Assembly (NCBI RefSeq): GCF_009831215.1
Contig: NZ_WUTW01000007.1
Span: 186,001 to 250,000 of the forward strand
Length of the DNA stretch: 64,000 bases
Source: Actinomadura rayongensis
Lineage (GTDB): Bacteria > Actinomycetota > Actinomycetes > Streptosporangiales > Streptosporangiaceae
Direction: 5' to 3'
Position numbers and translations under genes: made by a program
The notes under the pieces: model-generated
What the model was told of the DNA's origin: nothing
Databases searched by the model: none
What the model saw: only the letters and a program-made list of their open reading frames with translations
Shown: positions 16,144 through 24,711 of the stretch, in pieces
Layout of the letters: every line of letters starts with the position of its first letter
How positions within the stretch are numbered: the stretch's first letter is position 1

Positions 16144-17001
16144 ATGACCTCCACACTCCCGAAAGCCCTCGCCGCCGACCCCGAACCCGCCGTACGCGTC
16201 ACCGTCGGCCGCACCTTCCTCGCGATGCTGTCGCGCGAGGTGCGGGTGCTGCGCAAGAACTTCGTCGCGACGTTCGTCCGCGTGCTGCTCCAGCCGCTGC
16301 TGTTCGTGTTCGTCTTCGCCTACGTCCTGCCGAAGGTCGGCGGGGGCGCCATGACCGGCGGGGCGGGCGGCGGGACGACGTTCTCGACCGTCCTCGTGCC
16401 CGGCCTCGTCGGGTCCTCGATCTTCATGCAGGGCATCATGGCGATCGTGTTCCCGCTGATGATGGAGCTGAACTGGCAGCGCTCCATCACCGACCGGGCG
16501 CTCGCGCCGCTGCCGATCCCGCTGCTGGCCATCGAGAAGATCGTGGCCGGCGGGCTCCAGGCGCTCATCGCCGGGCTGCTGGTCTTCCCCTGCGTGCTGT
16601 TCGTGCACGCGGGCGGGCAGGGACCGGACGTCCACGTGAGCAACTGGCCGCTGCTGATCTTCGTGTGCGTGTTCGGGTCGCTGCTGTCGGCGTCCGGCGG
16701 GCTGCTGATGGGCACCGTCATCGACCCGCAGAAGGCGCAGATGCTGTTCGGCATCATCCTCATGCCGCTGTCGATGCTCGGCTGCGTGTACTACCCGTGG
16801 GCGGCGCTGGAGCACGTCCGCTGGCTGCAGATCGTCTCGCTGGCCAACCCGATGGTGTTCCTCAACGAGGGGCTGCGCGCCGCGCTCACCCCGGGCGTCG
16901 AGCACATGCACTTCTACGTGTACGGGACGGTCATCCTCGTCGGGACCGTCCTCATGACGTGGCTCGCCGCGCGCAAGTTCACCCAGCGCGTCCTGACCTG
17001 A
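16144..17001 (+). CDS. ABC-2 type permease (drug-exporter type)
   Basis: The 285-residue integral membrane protein has about six hydrophobic segments (residues about 46-65, 80-115, 134-155, 170-195, 200-225, 255-275), the layout of ABC-2 permeases such as DrrB. It lies 34 bases after the ATPase gene with GAGGAG in the gap and has no other partner nearby. It faces the ABC-F gene convergently with only 24 bases between stops. Confidence 0.9.
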   Translation: MTSTLPKALAADPEPAVRVTVGRTFLAMLSREVRVLRKNFVATFVRVLLQPLLFVFVFAYVLPKVGGGAMTGGAGGGTTFSTVLVPGLVGSSIFMQGIMAIVFPLMMELNWQRSITDRALAPLPIPLLAIEKIVAGGLQALIAGLLVFPCVLFVHAGGQGPDVHVSNWPLLIFVCVFGSLLSASGGLLMGTVIDPQKAQMLFGIILMPLSMLGCVYYPWAALEHVRWLQIVSLANPMVFLNEGLRAALTPGVEHMHFYVYGTVILVGTVLMTWLAARKFTQRVLT

Positions 17002-17025
17002 CCGGCGCCCCGGAGGGCGGCCCGC

Positions 17026-18624
17026 TCACACGGGCTCGCCCTCCGAAAGCTCGCCCTGCCGGTCCATCCGCAGCCATCGGGTGAGGTTCAGCGTCCGCAG
17101 GAACGGCAGGTCGTGGCTCACCACGACGAACGCGCCCTCGTAGGCGGCGAGGGCCTGCGCGAGCGCCCGGACGCTCGCGACGTCCAGGTTGTTGGTCGGC
17201 TCGTCCAGCAGGAGCAGGCGCGGGGCGGGCTCGGCCAGCAGCAGCGACGCCAGCACCGCGCGGAACCGCTCGCCGCCCGACAGGGTCCCGGCGGGACGGT
17301 CCGCGCGGTCGCCGCGCAGCAGGAACCGCGCGAGGCCCGCCCGGACCTCCCGCACCGACGCCGACGGCGCCACGGCCCGGACGTTGTCGACCACGCTCAG
17401 CGCGTCGCCCAGGACGTCGAGGCGCTGCGGCAGGTACCGGACGTCCTCGGCCCGGATCTCGACGCCGTCCGGCGCGTCCCCGCCCGCGACCGCCCGCAGC
17501 AGCGTGGTCTTGCCCGCGCCGTTCGGGCCGGTCAGCGCGATGCGCTCCGGGCCGCGCACCACCAGCTCGTTCAGCGACTCCGGTTGCTCGGCGGGCAGGC
17601 CGGTCACGGTGAGGACCGTCCGGCCCTCGGGGACGCGCGTGTTCGGCAGCTTCACGCGGATCTCGTCCTCGTCGCGGATCGCCTCCTCGGCCTCGGCCAG
17701 CCGCTCCCGCGCGCCCGCGAGCCGCTGCTCGTGCAGGACGCGGTGCTTGCCGGACGACACCTGCGCCTGCTGCTTGCGCAGGCCCGCGACGATGCGCGGC
17801 ACGCTGTCCTGCTGCTTCTTGCCGTAGCGGGCGCGCCGCGCCAGCTTGGCCTGCGCCTCCTCCAGCTCGCGCCGCTGCCGCCGCAGATCGCCCTCGGCCG
17901 CGCGGACGGTCCGCTCGGCGGCCTCCCGCTCGACGGCCAGCCGCTCGTCGTACTGCGACAGCGTGCCGCCGAACGTGCGGATCGCCCCGTCGCGCAGGTC
18001 GGCGATCGCGTCCACGCGCTCCAGCAGCTCGCGGTCGTGGCTGACGACGACGAGCACGCCCGGCCAGGCGTCCACCGCGTCGTAGAGACGGCGGCGGGCG
18101 TCCAGGTCGAGGTTGTTGGTCGGCTCGTCCAGCAGCAGGACGTCCGGACGGGCCAGCAGCCGCGCCGCGAGCCCCGCCAGCACGGCTTCGCCGCCCGACA
18201 GCGTCGCGACCGTCCGGTCCAGGCCGACGTCGCCGAGCCCGAGCCGGGCCAGTTCGGCGCGGGCGCGCTCCTCGACGTCCCAGTCGTCGCCGACGGCCGC
18301 GAAGTTCTCCTCGGTCGCCTCGCCGCGCTCGATCGCCAGCAGCGCGGCGCGGGCCGCGGCGATGCCGAGCAGGTCCGCGACGGTGCGGGACGCGGCGAGC
18401 GGGAGCGTCTGCGGGAGGTAGCCGATCTCGCCCGCGACCGAGACCGTCCCGGCCGTCGGGCGCAGCTCGCCCGCGATCAGTTTGAGCAGCGTCGACTTGC
18501 CCGCGCCGTTGACGCCGACGAGGCCGGTGCGGACGGGCCCGAACGCGGCGTCCAGGCCGTCGAGGACGACCGTCCCGTCCGGCCAGGCGAAGGACAGGTC
18601 GGAACAGACGATGGCATGGGACAT
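17026..18624 (-). CDS. ABC-F ATPase, probable ribosome-protection/translation factor
   Basis: Cytosolic protein with two ABC domains and no membrane segment. Both Walker A motifs are seen (GVNGAGKST about residue 37, GPNGAGKTT about residue 360), both LSGGE signatures and both LLLDEPTNNLD Walker B motifs, separated by a charged coiled-coil linker (about residues 220-310) that enters the ribosome in this family. Start ATG at 18624 with GGGGAGCC upstream; the 35 codons before it are not family-like. Its dedicated promoter and attenuator-like leader favour an antibiotic-inducible resistance ABC-F over a housekeeping one. The drug class cannot be read from the sequence. Confidence 0.92.
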   Translation of the reverse strand: MSHAIVCSDLSFAWPDGTVVLDGLDAAFGPVRTGLVGVNGAGKSTLLKLIAGELRPTAGTVSVAGEIGYLPQTLPLAASRTVADLLGIAAARAALLAIERGEATEENFAAVGDDWDVEERARAELARLGLGDVGLDRTVATLSGGEAVLAGLAARLLARPDVLLLDEPTNNLDLDARRRLYDAVDAWPGVLVVVSHDRELLERVDAIADLRDGAIRTFGGTLSQYDERLAVEREAAERTVRAAEGDLRRQRRELEEAQAKLARRARYGKKQQDSVPRIVAGLRKQQAQVSSGKHRVLHEQRLAGARERLAEAEEAIRDEDEIRVKLPNTRVPEGRTVLTVTGLPAEQPESLNELVVRGPERIALTGPNGAGKTTLLRAVAGGDAPDGVEIRAEDVRYLPQRLDVLGDALSVVDNVRAVAPSASVREVRAGLARFLLRGDRADRPAGTLSGGERFRAVLASLLLAEPAPRLLLLDEPTNNLDVASVRALAQALAAYEGAFVVVSHDLPFLRTLNLTRWLRMDRQGELSEGEPV

Positions 18625-18666
18625 GGGGCGGCTCCCCTGGTGCGTGGAAGGTTCAAGGACACCTGG

Positions 18667-18816
18667 AGACACCGCGGACCGCGCGACGCGCCCTGCGGGC
18701 ATGAAAAAAGCCCGGGACGCGGAGTCCACCGAGATCGCGTGCGCGGGCCGTCATGCGAGACGGGCCATCGCGCGGTGTCTGCGATCTCAGTTCCTCAATG
18801 GACTCCCCAACCGGGC
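18667..18816 (-). promoter_or_regulatory. Attenuator-like structured leader of the ABC-F gene
   Basis: On the minus strand three nested perfect stems, GCCCGG/CCGGGC (18811-18816 with 18710-18715), GGAGTCCA/TGGACTCC (18799-18806 with 18721-18728) and GAGATCGC/GCGATCTC (18781-18788 with 18731-18738), end exactly at a T6 run (18704-18709). This has the form of an intrinsic terminator. A competing 10-bp perfect pair, AGACACCGCG (18771-18780) with CGCGGTGTCT (18667-18676), crosses these stems and so cannot form with them in a nested fold. A five-codon uORF sits in the apical loop. The layout is that of ribosome-mediated attenuation. Confidence 0.7.
18751..18768 (-). CDS. Candidate leader peptide MARLA of the ABC-F gene
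   Basis: ATG-GCC-CGT-CTC-GCA-TGA, a five-residue uORF in the apical loop of the terminator, starting two bases after the segment that forms the competing helix. No obvious ribosome binding site precedes it (GAGGA is 24 bases upstream), which is the main doubt. A ribosome stalled here by a drug would be positioned to change the fold. Confidence 0.4.
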   Translation of the reverse strand: MARLA

Positions 18817-18833
18817 GGCGATAAGACCCGTGC

Positions 18834-18862
18834 ACTTTAAGCGGTGCCCGGACGCCTGTCAA
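18834..18862 (-). promoter_or_regulatory. Consensus promoter of the ABC-F gene
   Basis: TTGACA (complement of 18857-18862), a 17-base spacer and TAAAGT (complement of 18834-18839). Transcription would begin near 18827, giving a 5' leader of about 200 bases before the ABC-F ATG. Confidence 0.75.
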
Positions 18863-18868
18863 ACGCAA

Positions 18869-18896
18869 GGACGCCCCCGCGCGGGCGGGGGCGTCC
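18869..18896 (-). terminator. pheT terminator
   Basis: A perfect 12-bp stem, GGACGCCCCCGC (18869-18880) with its complement at 18885-18896 and a 4-base loop, eleven bases after the pheT stop. It separates pheST from the ABC-F promoter. Confidence 0.8.
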
Positions 18897-18906
18897 TCAA
18901 GACGGC

Positions 18907-21381
18907 TCAGGCGCCGCGCAGCACCGCCCCGGTGCGCTCGGCCGCCGCCGCGACCGCCGCGTCCCGGGCCGCGCCCGACTCCTCGGCCGTCAGCGTCCGG
19001 TCCGGCGCGCGGAACCGCAGCGTGTACGCCAGCGACCGGCGGCCCGGCCCGGCCTGCTCGCCGGTGTAGACGTCGAACAGCCGCACCGACTCCAGCAGCT
19101 CGCCCGCGCCGTCGCGCAGCGCCGCCTCGACGGTCGCCGCGGGCACGTCCTCGGCGACGATCAACGCGACGTCCTGCGTGGCGACCGGGTACGTCGACAC
19201 GTGCGGGGCGCGGGGCGCGGCGGGCTCGCCGAGCGCGCGCAGCTCCAGCTCCATCGCGCACGACCGCGCCGGGAGCCCGTACGCCTTGATCGTGCGCGGG
19301 TGCAGCTCGCCCGCGTGGCCCACCAGGACGTCCCCGGCGTACAGGGCGGCGCAGCGCCCCGGGTGCCAGGGCTCGTGCCGGTCGGCCTCGACGCGCAGCT
19401 CCACGCCCGCCTCGCGCGCGACGGTCCGGGCGGCCTCGATCGCGTCCGCCCACGTCGCGGGACGGCCCGCGCCCCACCAGCCGGACGGCTCGCGCCCGCC
19501 CGCCAGCACCGCCGCGACCCGCTCGGGCTGGTCGGGCAGCGCCGCGTCCAGCGACGCGATCTCGTCCGCCGACGGACCCCGGTCCACCGGCAGGCGCGGC
19601 GCGGACGCCACCGGGCCGTCCGGACGGAACACCACGCCGCGCTCGAACAGCGCGACGTCGGCGAAGCCCCGGCCGGTGTTGCGGGCCAGCGCCTTCAGCA
19701 GGCCCGGCAGCAGCGTCGTCCGCAGCAGCGGCTCGTCCTCCGACAGCGGGTTGGCGAGGCGCAGCGCCCGGCGGCGCGGGTCCTCGGCGGGGAGCTGGAG
19801 GGCGTCCCAGTCCTTCTCCGCCGCGAACGGGAAGTTGATCGTCTCGACGTACCCGGCCCCGGCCAGCGCGCGGCCGACCCGGCGGCGCAGCCGCTGCGCG
19901 CCGGTGAGGCCGTGCCCGGCCGCCGGACGCGGCGCGCGCGACGGGATGTTCTCGTACCCCTCCAGCCGGATGACCTCCTCGGCGAGGTCGTTGGGGTCGG
20001 TGAGGTCCGGACGCCACGACGGCGGCGTCACCGTCAGCGTCGCGTCCCCGGCGACCGTGCAGCCGACCTGCTCCAGCCGCCGCACGACCGTGTCCCGCCC
20101 GTACGCCACACCGGCCACGCGGTCGGGGTGGTCGGCCGGGATCGTGATCGCGACCGGCGCGACCGGAGCCTCGGCGGACGACACGCCCGGCACGATCTCC
20201 GCCCCGCCCAGCTCCGCCAGCAGCGCCGCCGCCCGGTACGCCGCGCGGTGCGCCAGCTCCCGGTCCACGCCGCGCTCGAAGCGGTAGGACGCCTCGCTGT
20301 GCAGCTTGTGCCGCCGCGCCATCTTCGCGACGCCGATCTCGTCGAAGTGCGCGGCCTCGATCACCGTGCTCGTGGACGCGTCGCCGATCTCGGTGGCCAG
20401 GCCGCCCATCGTGCCCGCCAGCGACAGCGGGCCCGTCGTGTCGGCGATCAGGACGTCCTCGGGGTGCAGTTTGCGCTCGACGTGGTCCAGCGTCTCCAGC
20501 TTTTCGCCGGGCTCCGCGCGCCGCACCGTGATCGGCCCGGAGACCTTGTTCCCGTCGAACGTGTGCAGCGGCTGGCCCAGCTCCAGCATCAGGTAGTTGG
20601 CGACGTCCACCGCCAGCGACACCGACCGCATCCCGGCCCGGTGCAGGCGGACCCGCATCCACATCGGCGCCCGCGCGGACGGGTCGAGACCGCGCACCTC
20701 GCGCAGCACGATCCGGTCGCACGCCGACGGGTCGGCGATCGCCACGCCCGGCCCTTCGCCCTCGCCCGTGGGCACCTCGACGTCCGCCGGGTCGCGGAAC
20801 GCGACGCCGTACGCCGTCGCGGCCTCCCGCGCCACCCCGCGGATCGACAGGCAGTAGCCCCGGTCGGGCGTGACCGCGATGTCCAGGACGTCGTCCCGCA
20901 GGCCGAGGAGCTCGATCGCGTCGGTGCCGGGCTCGGGCGCGCCGGGCAGGACGAGGATGCCGTCGTGGTCCTCGCCGATGCCCAGCTCGCTCACCGAGCA
21001 GATCATGCCCTCGGACACCTTGCCGTAGGTCTTGCGGGCGCCGATCTCGAACCCGCCGGGCAGCGACCCGCCCGGCAGGATCGCGACGATCCGGTCGCCG
21101 ACGGCGAAGTTCGTCGCGCCGCACACGATGTTCTGCGGCTCGCCGGTCCCGTTGGCCTTGCCGACGTCGACCTGGCAGTACCGGATCGGCTTCTTGAACC
21201 CGGTCAGCTCCTCGATCGCCAGGACCTCGCCGACCACCAGCGGGCCGCGGACGTCGTCGCCCGCGCGCTCGACCGTCTCGACCTCCAGCCCGGCGTCGAT
21301 CAGCCGGGCCGCCAGCTCCCGGCCGGTGACCCCGGCCGGCAGGTCGGCGTACTCCCGCAGCCAGGAGAGCGGGGCGCGCAT
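18907..21381 (-). CDS. pheT: Phenylalanyl-tRNA synthetase beta subunit
   Basis: Large subunit of the alpha2-beta2 enzyme, 824 residues. Domains in order: N-terminal tRNA-binding fold (about 40-150, VVGEVLAIEELTGF...), B3/B4 editing domain (about 215-380), B5 domain (about 400-470), class II-like core and the C-terminal FDX-ACB anticodon-binding domain (APHVSTYPVATQDVALIVAEDVPA, about 730-824). The ATG shares one base with the pheS stop (TGATG). The open frame extends far upstream through pheS, but that reading is a shadow. Confidence 0.97.
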   Translation of the reverse strand: MRAPLSWLREYADLPAGVTGRELAARLIDAGLEVETVERAGDDVRGPLVVGEVLAIEELTGFKKPIRYCQVDVGKANGTGEPQNIVCGATNFAVGDRIVAILPGGSLPGGFEIGARKTYGKVSEGMICSVSELGIGEDHDGILVLPGAPEPGTDAIELLGLRDDVLDIAVTPDRGYCLSIRGVAREAATAYGVAFRDPADVEVPTGEGEGPGVAIADPSACDRIVLREVRGLDPSARAPMWMRVRLHRAGMRSVSLAVDVANYLMLELGQPLHTFDGNKVSGPITVRRAEPGEKLETLDHVERKLHPEDVLIADTTGPLSLAGTMGGLATEIGDASTSTVIEAAHFDEIGVAKMARRHKLHSEASYRFERGVDRELAHRAAYRAAALLAELGGAEIVPGVSSAEAPVAPVAITIPADHPDRVAGVAYGRDTVVRRLEQVGCTVAGDATLTVTPPSWRPDLTDPNDLAEEVIRLEGYENIPSRAPRPAAGHGLTGAQRLRRRVGRALAGAGYVETINFPFAAEKDWDALQLPAEDPRRRALRLANPLSEDEPLLRTTLLPGLLKALARNTGRGFADVALFERGVVFRPDGPVASAPRLPVDRGPSADEIASLDAALPDQPERVAAVLAGGREPSGWWGAGRPATWADAIEAARTVAREAGVELRVEADRHEPWHPGRCAALYAGDVLVGHAGELHPRTIKAYGLPARSCAMELELRALGEPAAPRAPHVSTYPVATQDVALIVAEDVPAATVEAALRDGAGELLESVRLFDVYTGEQAGPGRRSLAYTLRFRAPDRTLTAEESGAARDAAVAAAAERTGAVLRGA

Positions 21382-22490
21382 CAGATCTCCATCCCGAACG
21401 GAAGGGTGAAGCGCACGTCGCCCTCCACCATGTCGTGCATGTCCTCGACGCCGTGCCGGAACATCAGCGTCCGCTCCACGCCCAGCCCGAACGCCCACCC
21501 GCTGTAGCGGTCGGGGTCGATGCCGCACGCCACGAGCACGCGCGGGTTGACCATCCCGCAGCCGCCCAGCTCGATCCAGCCCTCCGACGAGCACGTCCGG
21601 CACGGCGCGCCGCCCGGCTCGGCCGACGCGCCCCGGCACACGAAGCACTGCATGTCCACCTCGGCGGACGGCTCGGTGAACGGGAAGAACGACGGCCGCA
21701 TCCGCGTCACCAGGCCCGGGCCGAACATCCCCGCGACGAACGCGTCGATGCCGCCGCGCAGGTCCGCCATCGTCAGGCCCTCGTCCACCGCCAGCCCTTC
21801 GAGCTGGTGGAACACCGGGCTGTGCGTGGCGTCCAGCTCGTCGGTGCGGAAGGTGCGGCCCGGCCCCACCACGTACACCGGCAGTTCCCGCGACAGCAGC
21901 GAGCGGATCTGCATCGGCGAGGTGTGCGTGCGCAGCACCAGGCCCGTCTCCTCCGACTCCACGAAGAACGTGTCCTGCATGGAGCGGGCCGGGTGGTCGG
22001 GCGGGAAGTTCAGCGCGTCGAAGTTGAACCACTCCGCCTCGACCTCGGGGCCCTCGGCGACCTCGAAGCCCATCGAGACGAAGACGTCGACCATCCGCTC
22101 CTGCAGCGTCGTCAGCGGGTGCCGGCCGCCGCGCGGCGCGCGGTCCCACGGGAGCGTGACGTCGACGGCCTCCTCGGCGAGGACGCGCCGGTCGCGCTCC
22201 TCCTCCAGCTCCGCCTGCCGGGCCTTCAGCGCCTGCGCCACCGCGCCGCGCGCGGCGCCGATGCGCTTGCCCGCCTCGGCGCGCGCCGCCGGGGGCAGCG
22301 CGCCGATCTCGCGGTTGGCTAGGGCCAGCGGCGACCGGTCGCCCGCGTGGGCGAGCCGGACCTGCTTGAGCGCGTCGAGGTCGGCGGCGGCCTCGATGGC
22401 CGCCAGCGCGTCCGCGCGCGCCGCGTCGAGCGACTCGGCGCTCAGCGCCGCGACCTCGACGGGGTCGAAAGACTTGTTGGGTGCAGACAT
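21381..22490 (-). CDS. pheS: Phenylalanyl-tRNA synthetase alpha subunit
   Basis: Class II catalytic subunit, 369 residues: N-terminal coiled coil (residues about 15-90), motif 2 region GRTFRTDELDATHSPVFHQLEG and motif 3 GWAFGLGVERTLM. A TAGACT hexamer (complement of 22528-22533) could be the -10 of its promoter. GGAG lies about 15 bases before the ATG, further than usual. Confidence 0.97.
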   Translation of the reverse strand: MSAPNKSFDPVEVAALSAESLDAARADALAAIEAAADLDALKQVRLAHAGDRSPLALANREIGALPPAARAEAGKRIGAARGAVAQALKARQAELEEERDRRVLAEEAVDVTLPWDRAPRGGRHPLTTLQERMVDVFVSMGFEVAEGPEVEAEWFNFDALNFPPDHPARSMQDTFFVESEETGLVLRTHTSPMQIRSLLSRELPVYVVGPGRTFRTDELDATHSPVFHQLEGLAVDEGLTMADLRGGIDAFVAGMFGPGLVTRMRPSFFPFTEPSAEVDMQCFVCRGASAEPGGAPCRTCSSEGWIELGGCGMVNPRVLVACGIDPDRYSGWAFGLGVERTLMFRHGVEDMHDMVEGDVRFTLPFGMEI

Positions 22491-22616
22491 GGTGGTATGA
22501 CAACTCCGGTGGGCGTGGGACGTCCGCAGTCTAGTGCGCGGACGCGTACCGATCTTCGCGCGCCGCGGCGCCGCCCGCGCGGGGCTCCCGGAACGCCGTC
22601 CCGCCCGGCGGGCGGG

Positions 22617-23735
22617 TCAGACCGTGTGCGCGGGAGCGCCGGCGGGCACGGTAAATCGGAACTCGGCGCCGCCGCCGGGCGCGCGCCGCACCGCGATCGT
22701 GCCGCCGTGGGCCTCCACGAGGCCCTTGACGATGAACAGGCCGAGACCGGTGCCGGCGCGGCGGTTGCCGCCGGGGCCCCGCCAGAACTGCCGGAACACG
22801 CGCTGGGCGGCCTCGGGCGGAATGCCCTCGCCCTCGTCGCGCACCGACACGGCGGCTCCCCTCTCCTGCGCGTCCGGTTCCACCACGATCGTGACAGTAC
22901 CAGCCCCGTGCCGCACGGCGTTTTCCAGCAGGTTCCCGAGGATCTGGTCGATCTTGTCGGGGTCCAGCCACAGCTCGGGCAGCGGGCCGCGCGCCTCGAA
23001 CCGGAACCGGTCGGCGGCGTCGCCCGCCGCGATCCGGCCCGCCACGGCCCGGCGGACCTCGGCGGGCAGGTCCACCACGCGGCGGCGCATCTCCAGCCGT
23101 CCCGCCTCGATCCTGGACACGTCCAGCAGCTCGGTGATGAGCCGGGTGACGCGGTCGGCGTCGGCGTTGACGGTCTCCAGCATCACCCGCTTCTGGTCGT
23201 CGTTGAACCGGTGCCACTTGGCCAGCAGCGTCGCGGTGAAGCCCTTCACGCTGGTCAGCGGCGACCGCAGCTCGTGGGCGACGGTGGAGACCAGGTCGGC
23301 GCGGTCGCGCTCGCGGCGGGCGCGGGCGGCGGCGTCGCGCAGGGACACCGTGAAACGTTCCACCCGGCCGCGCGCGTCCCGCCGGTAGGCGGCGGTGACC
23401 AGCAGCTCCGTGCCGTCCGCCAGGTACAGCGACCGCTCGGGATGGCGCGTGCGCGTCGACAGGCCCTCGTAGGGCGCGACGCACTTCCACCAGTCCCGGC
23501 CCTCGGCGTCGTGCAGCGGCAGGACGTCGCGGAAGTCCCCGCCGAGCGCCGAGCCCGCCGGGACGCCGGTCATCCGCACGGCGGCGCGGTTGAACGCCAC
23601 CACGCGCGCCCGGTCGTCGGCGATCAGCAGTCCGTCGGGCAGGTCGTCCAGCGCGGCCCGCGGCGGGACGCCGACGGGCAGCCCGCCGGGCACGTCCACT
23701 CCACCCACGGCGGCCTCCAGCACCCGTCGGAACAC
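22617..23735 (-). CDS. PAS-domain sensor histidine kinase, orphan
   Basis: The kinase has a PAS-like domain (residues about 28-130, LPDGLLIADDRARVVAFNRAA), a HisKA dimerisation domain with phospho-acceptor His154 in AHELRSPL and an HATPase domain with NLLENAVRHG, DEGEGIP and GTGLGL. No transmembrane segment is present, so it should be cytosolic. No response-regulator gene lies nearby. The start is uncertain: the GTG at 23735 gives 372 residues, and the frame is open further but arginine-rich and not family-like. The STAS gene upstream may be its operon partner. Confidence 0.88.
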   Translation of the reverse strand: MFRRVLEAAVGGVDVPGGLPVGVPPRAALDDLPDGLLIADDRARVVAFNRAAVRMTGVPAGSALGGDFRDVLPLHDAEGRDWWKCVAPYEGLSTRTRHPERSLYLADGTELLVTAAYRRDARGRVERFTVSLRDAAARARRERDRADLVSTVAHELRSPLTSVKGFTATLLAKWHRFNDDQKRVMLETVNADADRVTRLITELLDVSRIEAGRLEMRRRVVDLPAEVRRAVAGRIAAGDAADRFRFEARGPLPELWLDPDKIDQILGNLLENAVRHGAGTVTIVVEPDAQERGAAVSVRDEGEGIPPEAAQRVFRQFWRGPGGNRRAGTGLGLFIVKGLVEAHGGTIAVRRAPGGGAEFRFTVPAGAPAHTV

Positions 23736-23794
23736 GGTCCGTCGCCACCAGACTCTATCCGCACGGCGGGGGCCGCCGGGACCCGCGAAGCCCG

Positions 23795-24340
23795 TCAGGG
23801 CAAGGCTTTTGTGGCCTCCGCGACCGCCTCGTCCAGCGTCGCGTGGACGGGGAACAGCCGGTGCAGGCCGGTGATGCGCACCAGGCGCTCCTGGGCGGGC
23901 CGCATCCGCGCCAGCCGGATCGCGCCGCCGCGCGCCACGACGTCGTTGTGCGCCGCGACCAGGGCGCCGAGGCCCGCCGCGTCGCAGAACGGCACGCCCG
24001 CGAAGTCGACCACGACGGACCGGCGGCCCGCCGCGTGCAGGCCGATCAGCCGGGCGCGCAGCCGGTCGGCGGTGTGCAGGTCGATCTCCCCCGAGACCGA
24101 CGCCACGACCACGCCGTCGCGCACGCGCTCGGTGGCGATCTCCAGCCCCGGCCGCGTCCAGGTCGCCCACGGGACCGTTCCCGCGTCGTCCCCCGCGTCA
24201 CGGCCGGTGTCCAAGCCCGGGTCGAAGCCCGCGTCGTACCCCGGCTCGCCGGGCGCGAGCGCGCCCGCGCGGCAGCGCACGGCGCCCGGCCCCCGCCGGG
24301 CGGTCCGCCGCTCGGCGGTCGTCCTGTCGTCGGCCATCAT
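23795..24340 (-). CDS. STAS-domain protein, anti-sigma-factor-antagonist type
   Basis: The 181-residue protein has a C-terminal STAS domain (residues about 65-175; VASVSGEIDLHTADRLRARL). The site normally occupied by D-S/T-S-G in RsbV/SpoIIAA proteins, where Ser is phosphorylated, reads D120-A121-A122-G123, so the usual phospho-acceptor is missing. An N-terminal low-complexity stretch repeats D-A/P-G (about 35-54). The double ATG at 24338-24340 follows GGGGG by seven bases, which decides the start. It may bind an anti-sigma kinase constitutively or serve in a non-sigma sensory complex with the adjacent kinase. Confidence 0.85.
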   Translation of the reverse strand: MMADDRTTAERRTARRGPGAVRCRAGALAPGEPGYDAGFDPGLDTGRDAGDDAGTVPWATWTRPGLEIATERVRDGVVVASVSGEIDLHTADRLRARLIGLHAAGRRSVVVDFAGVPFCDAAGLGALVAAHNDVVARGGAIRLARMRPAQERLVRITGLHRLFPVHATLDEAVAEATKALP

Positions 24341-24380
24341 GTTCAGCCCCCATCCGCGCGGCGCAATCGCCGCGCACACT

Positions 24381-24403
24381 CATCACCGTAAACATCGGTG
24401 ATG
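24381..24403. promoter_or_regulatory. Perfect inverted repeat upstream of the STAS gene
   Basis: CATCACCG (24381-24388), TAAACAT, CGGTGATG (24396-24403): an 8-bp perfect palindrome with a 7-base centre, 41-63 bases before the STAS start. It looks like a dimer operator in the promoter region. Confidence 0.5.
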
Positions 24404-24578
24404 ACAGAAATCCTCCGCCGCCGGAGTGGTTTCCGGCTCCTACCCGCGGAGGACGGCGGTGCTCGTCCCCCGGCGCCGCCGTCGCCCATTCTCCCAGGTC
24501 AAACCGGACAGCGCGGCGCCCGACGCGGCCGTAACCGGTCAGCGGGCGTCCAGCGCGCGGCCAGTAACCAGCCACCGA

Positions 24579-24680
24579 ACGGCCATTGCACGGCCACCCG
24601 ACGGCTACTGCACCGTCACCGGACGGCCACCCCGAACGGCTCCACCGAACGGTCGCCTCGAACAGCCGTCGCACGGCCGC
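24579..24680. repeat. Degenerate tandem ACGGYYR repeat
   Basis: About nine copies of ACGGCCA-like heptamers (ACGGCCA, ACGGCTA, ACCGTCA, ACGGCTC, ACGGTCG, ACAGCCG) recur every 11-13 bases in the otherwise empty stretch 24341-24711. The 80 bases to the left hold weaker related motifs. Nothing else is visible in this 371-base gap besides the inverted repeat near the STAS gene. Confidence 0.5.
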
Positions 24681-24711
24681 CCGGGACGGGCGGCGCGCGG
24701 CCGACGGACGG

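Noticed and set aside
18651..18835. A 60-residue uORF starting at GTG near the ABC-F promoter
   Set aside because: The GTG overlaps the -10 hexamer and so would not be transcribed; no other good start exists in that frame.
24520..24711. CRISPR array
   Set aside because: Repeats are 7 bp, degenerate and 11-13 bp apart, far from CRISPR repeat-spacer dimensions, and no cas genes are present.
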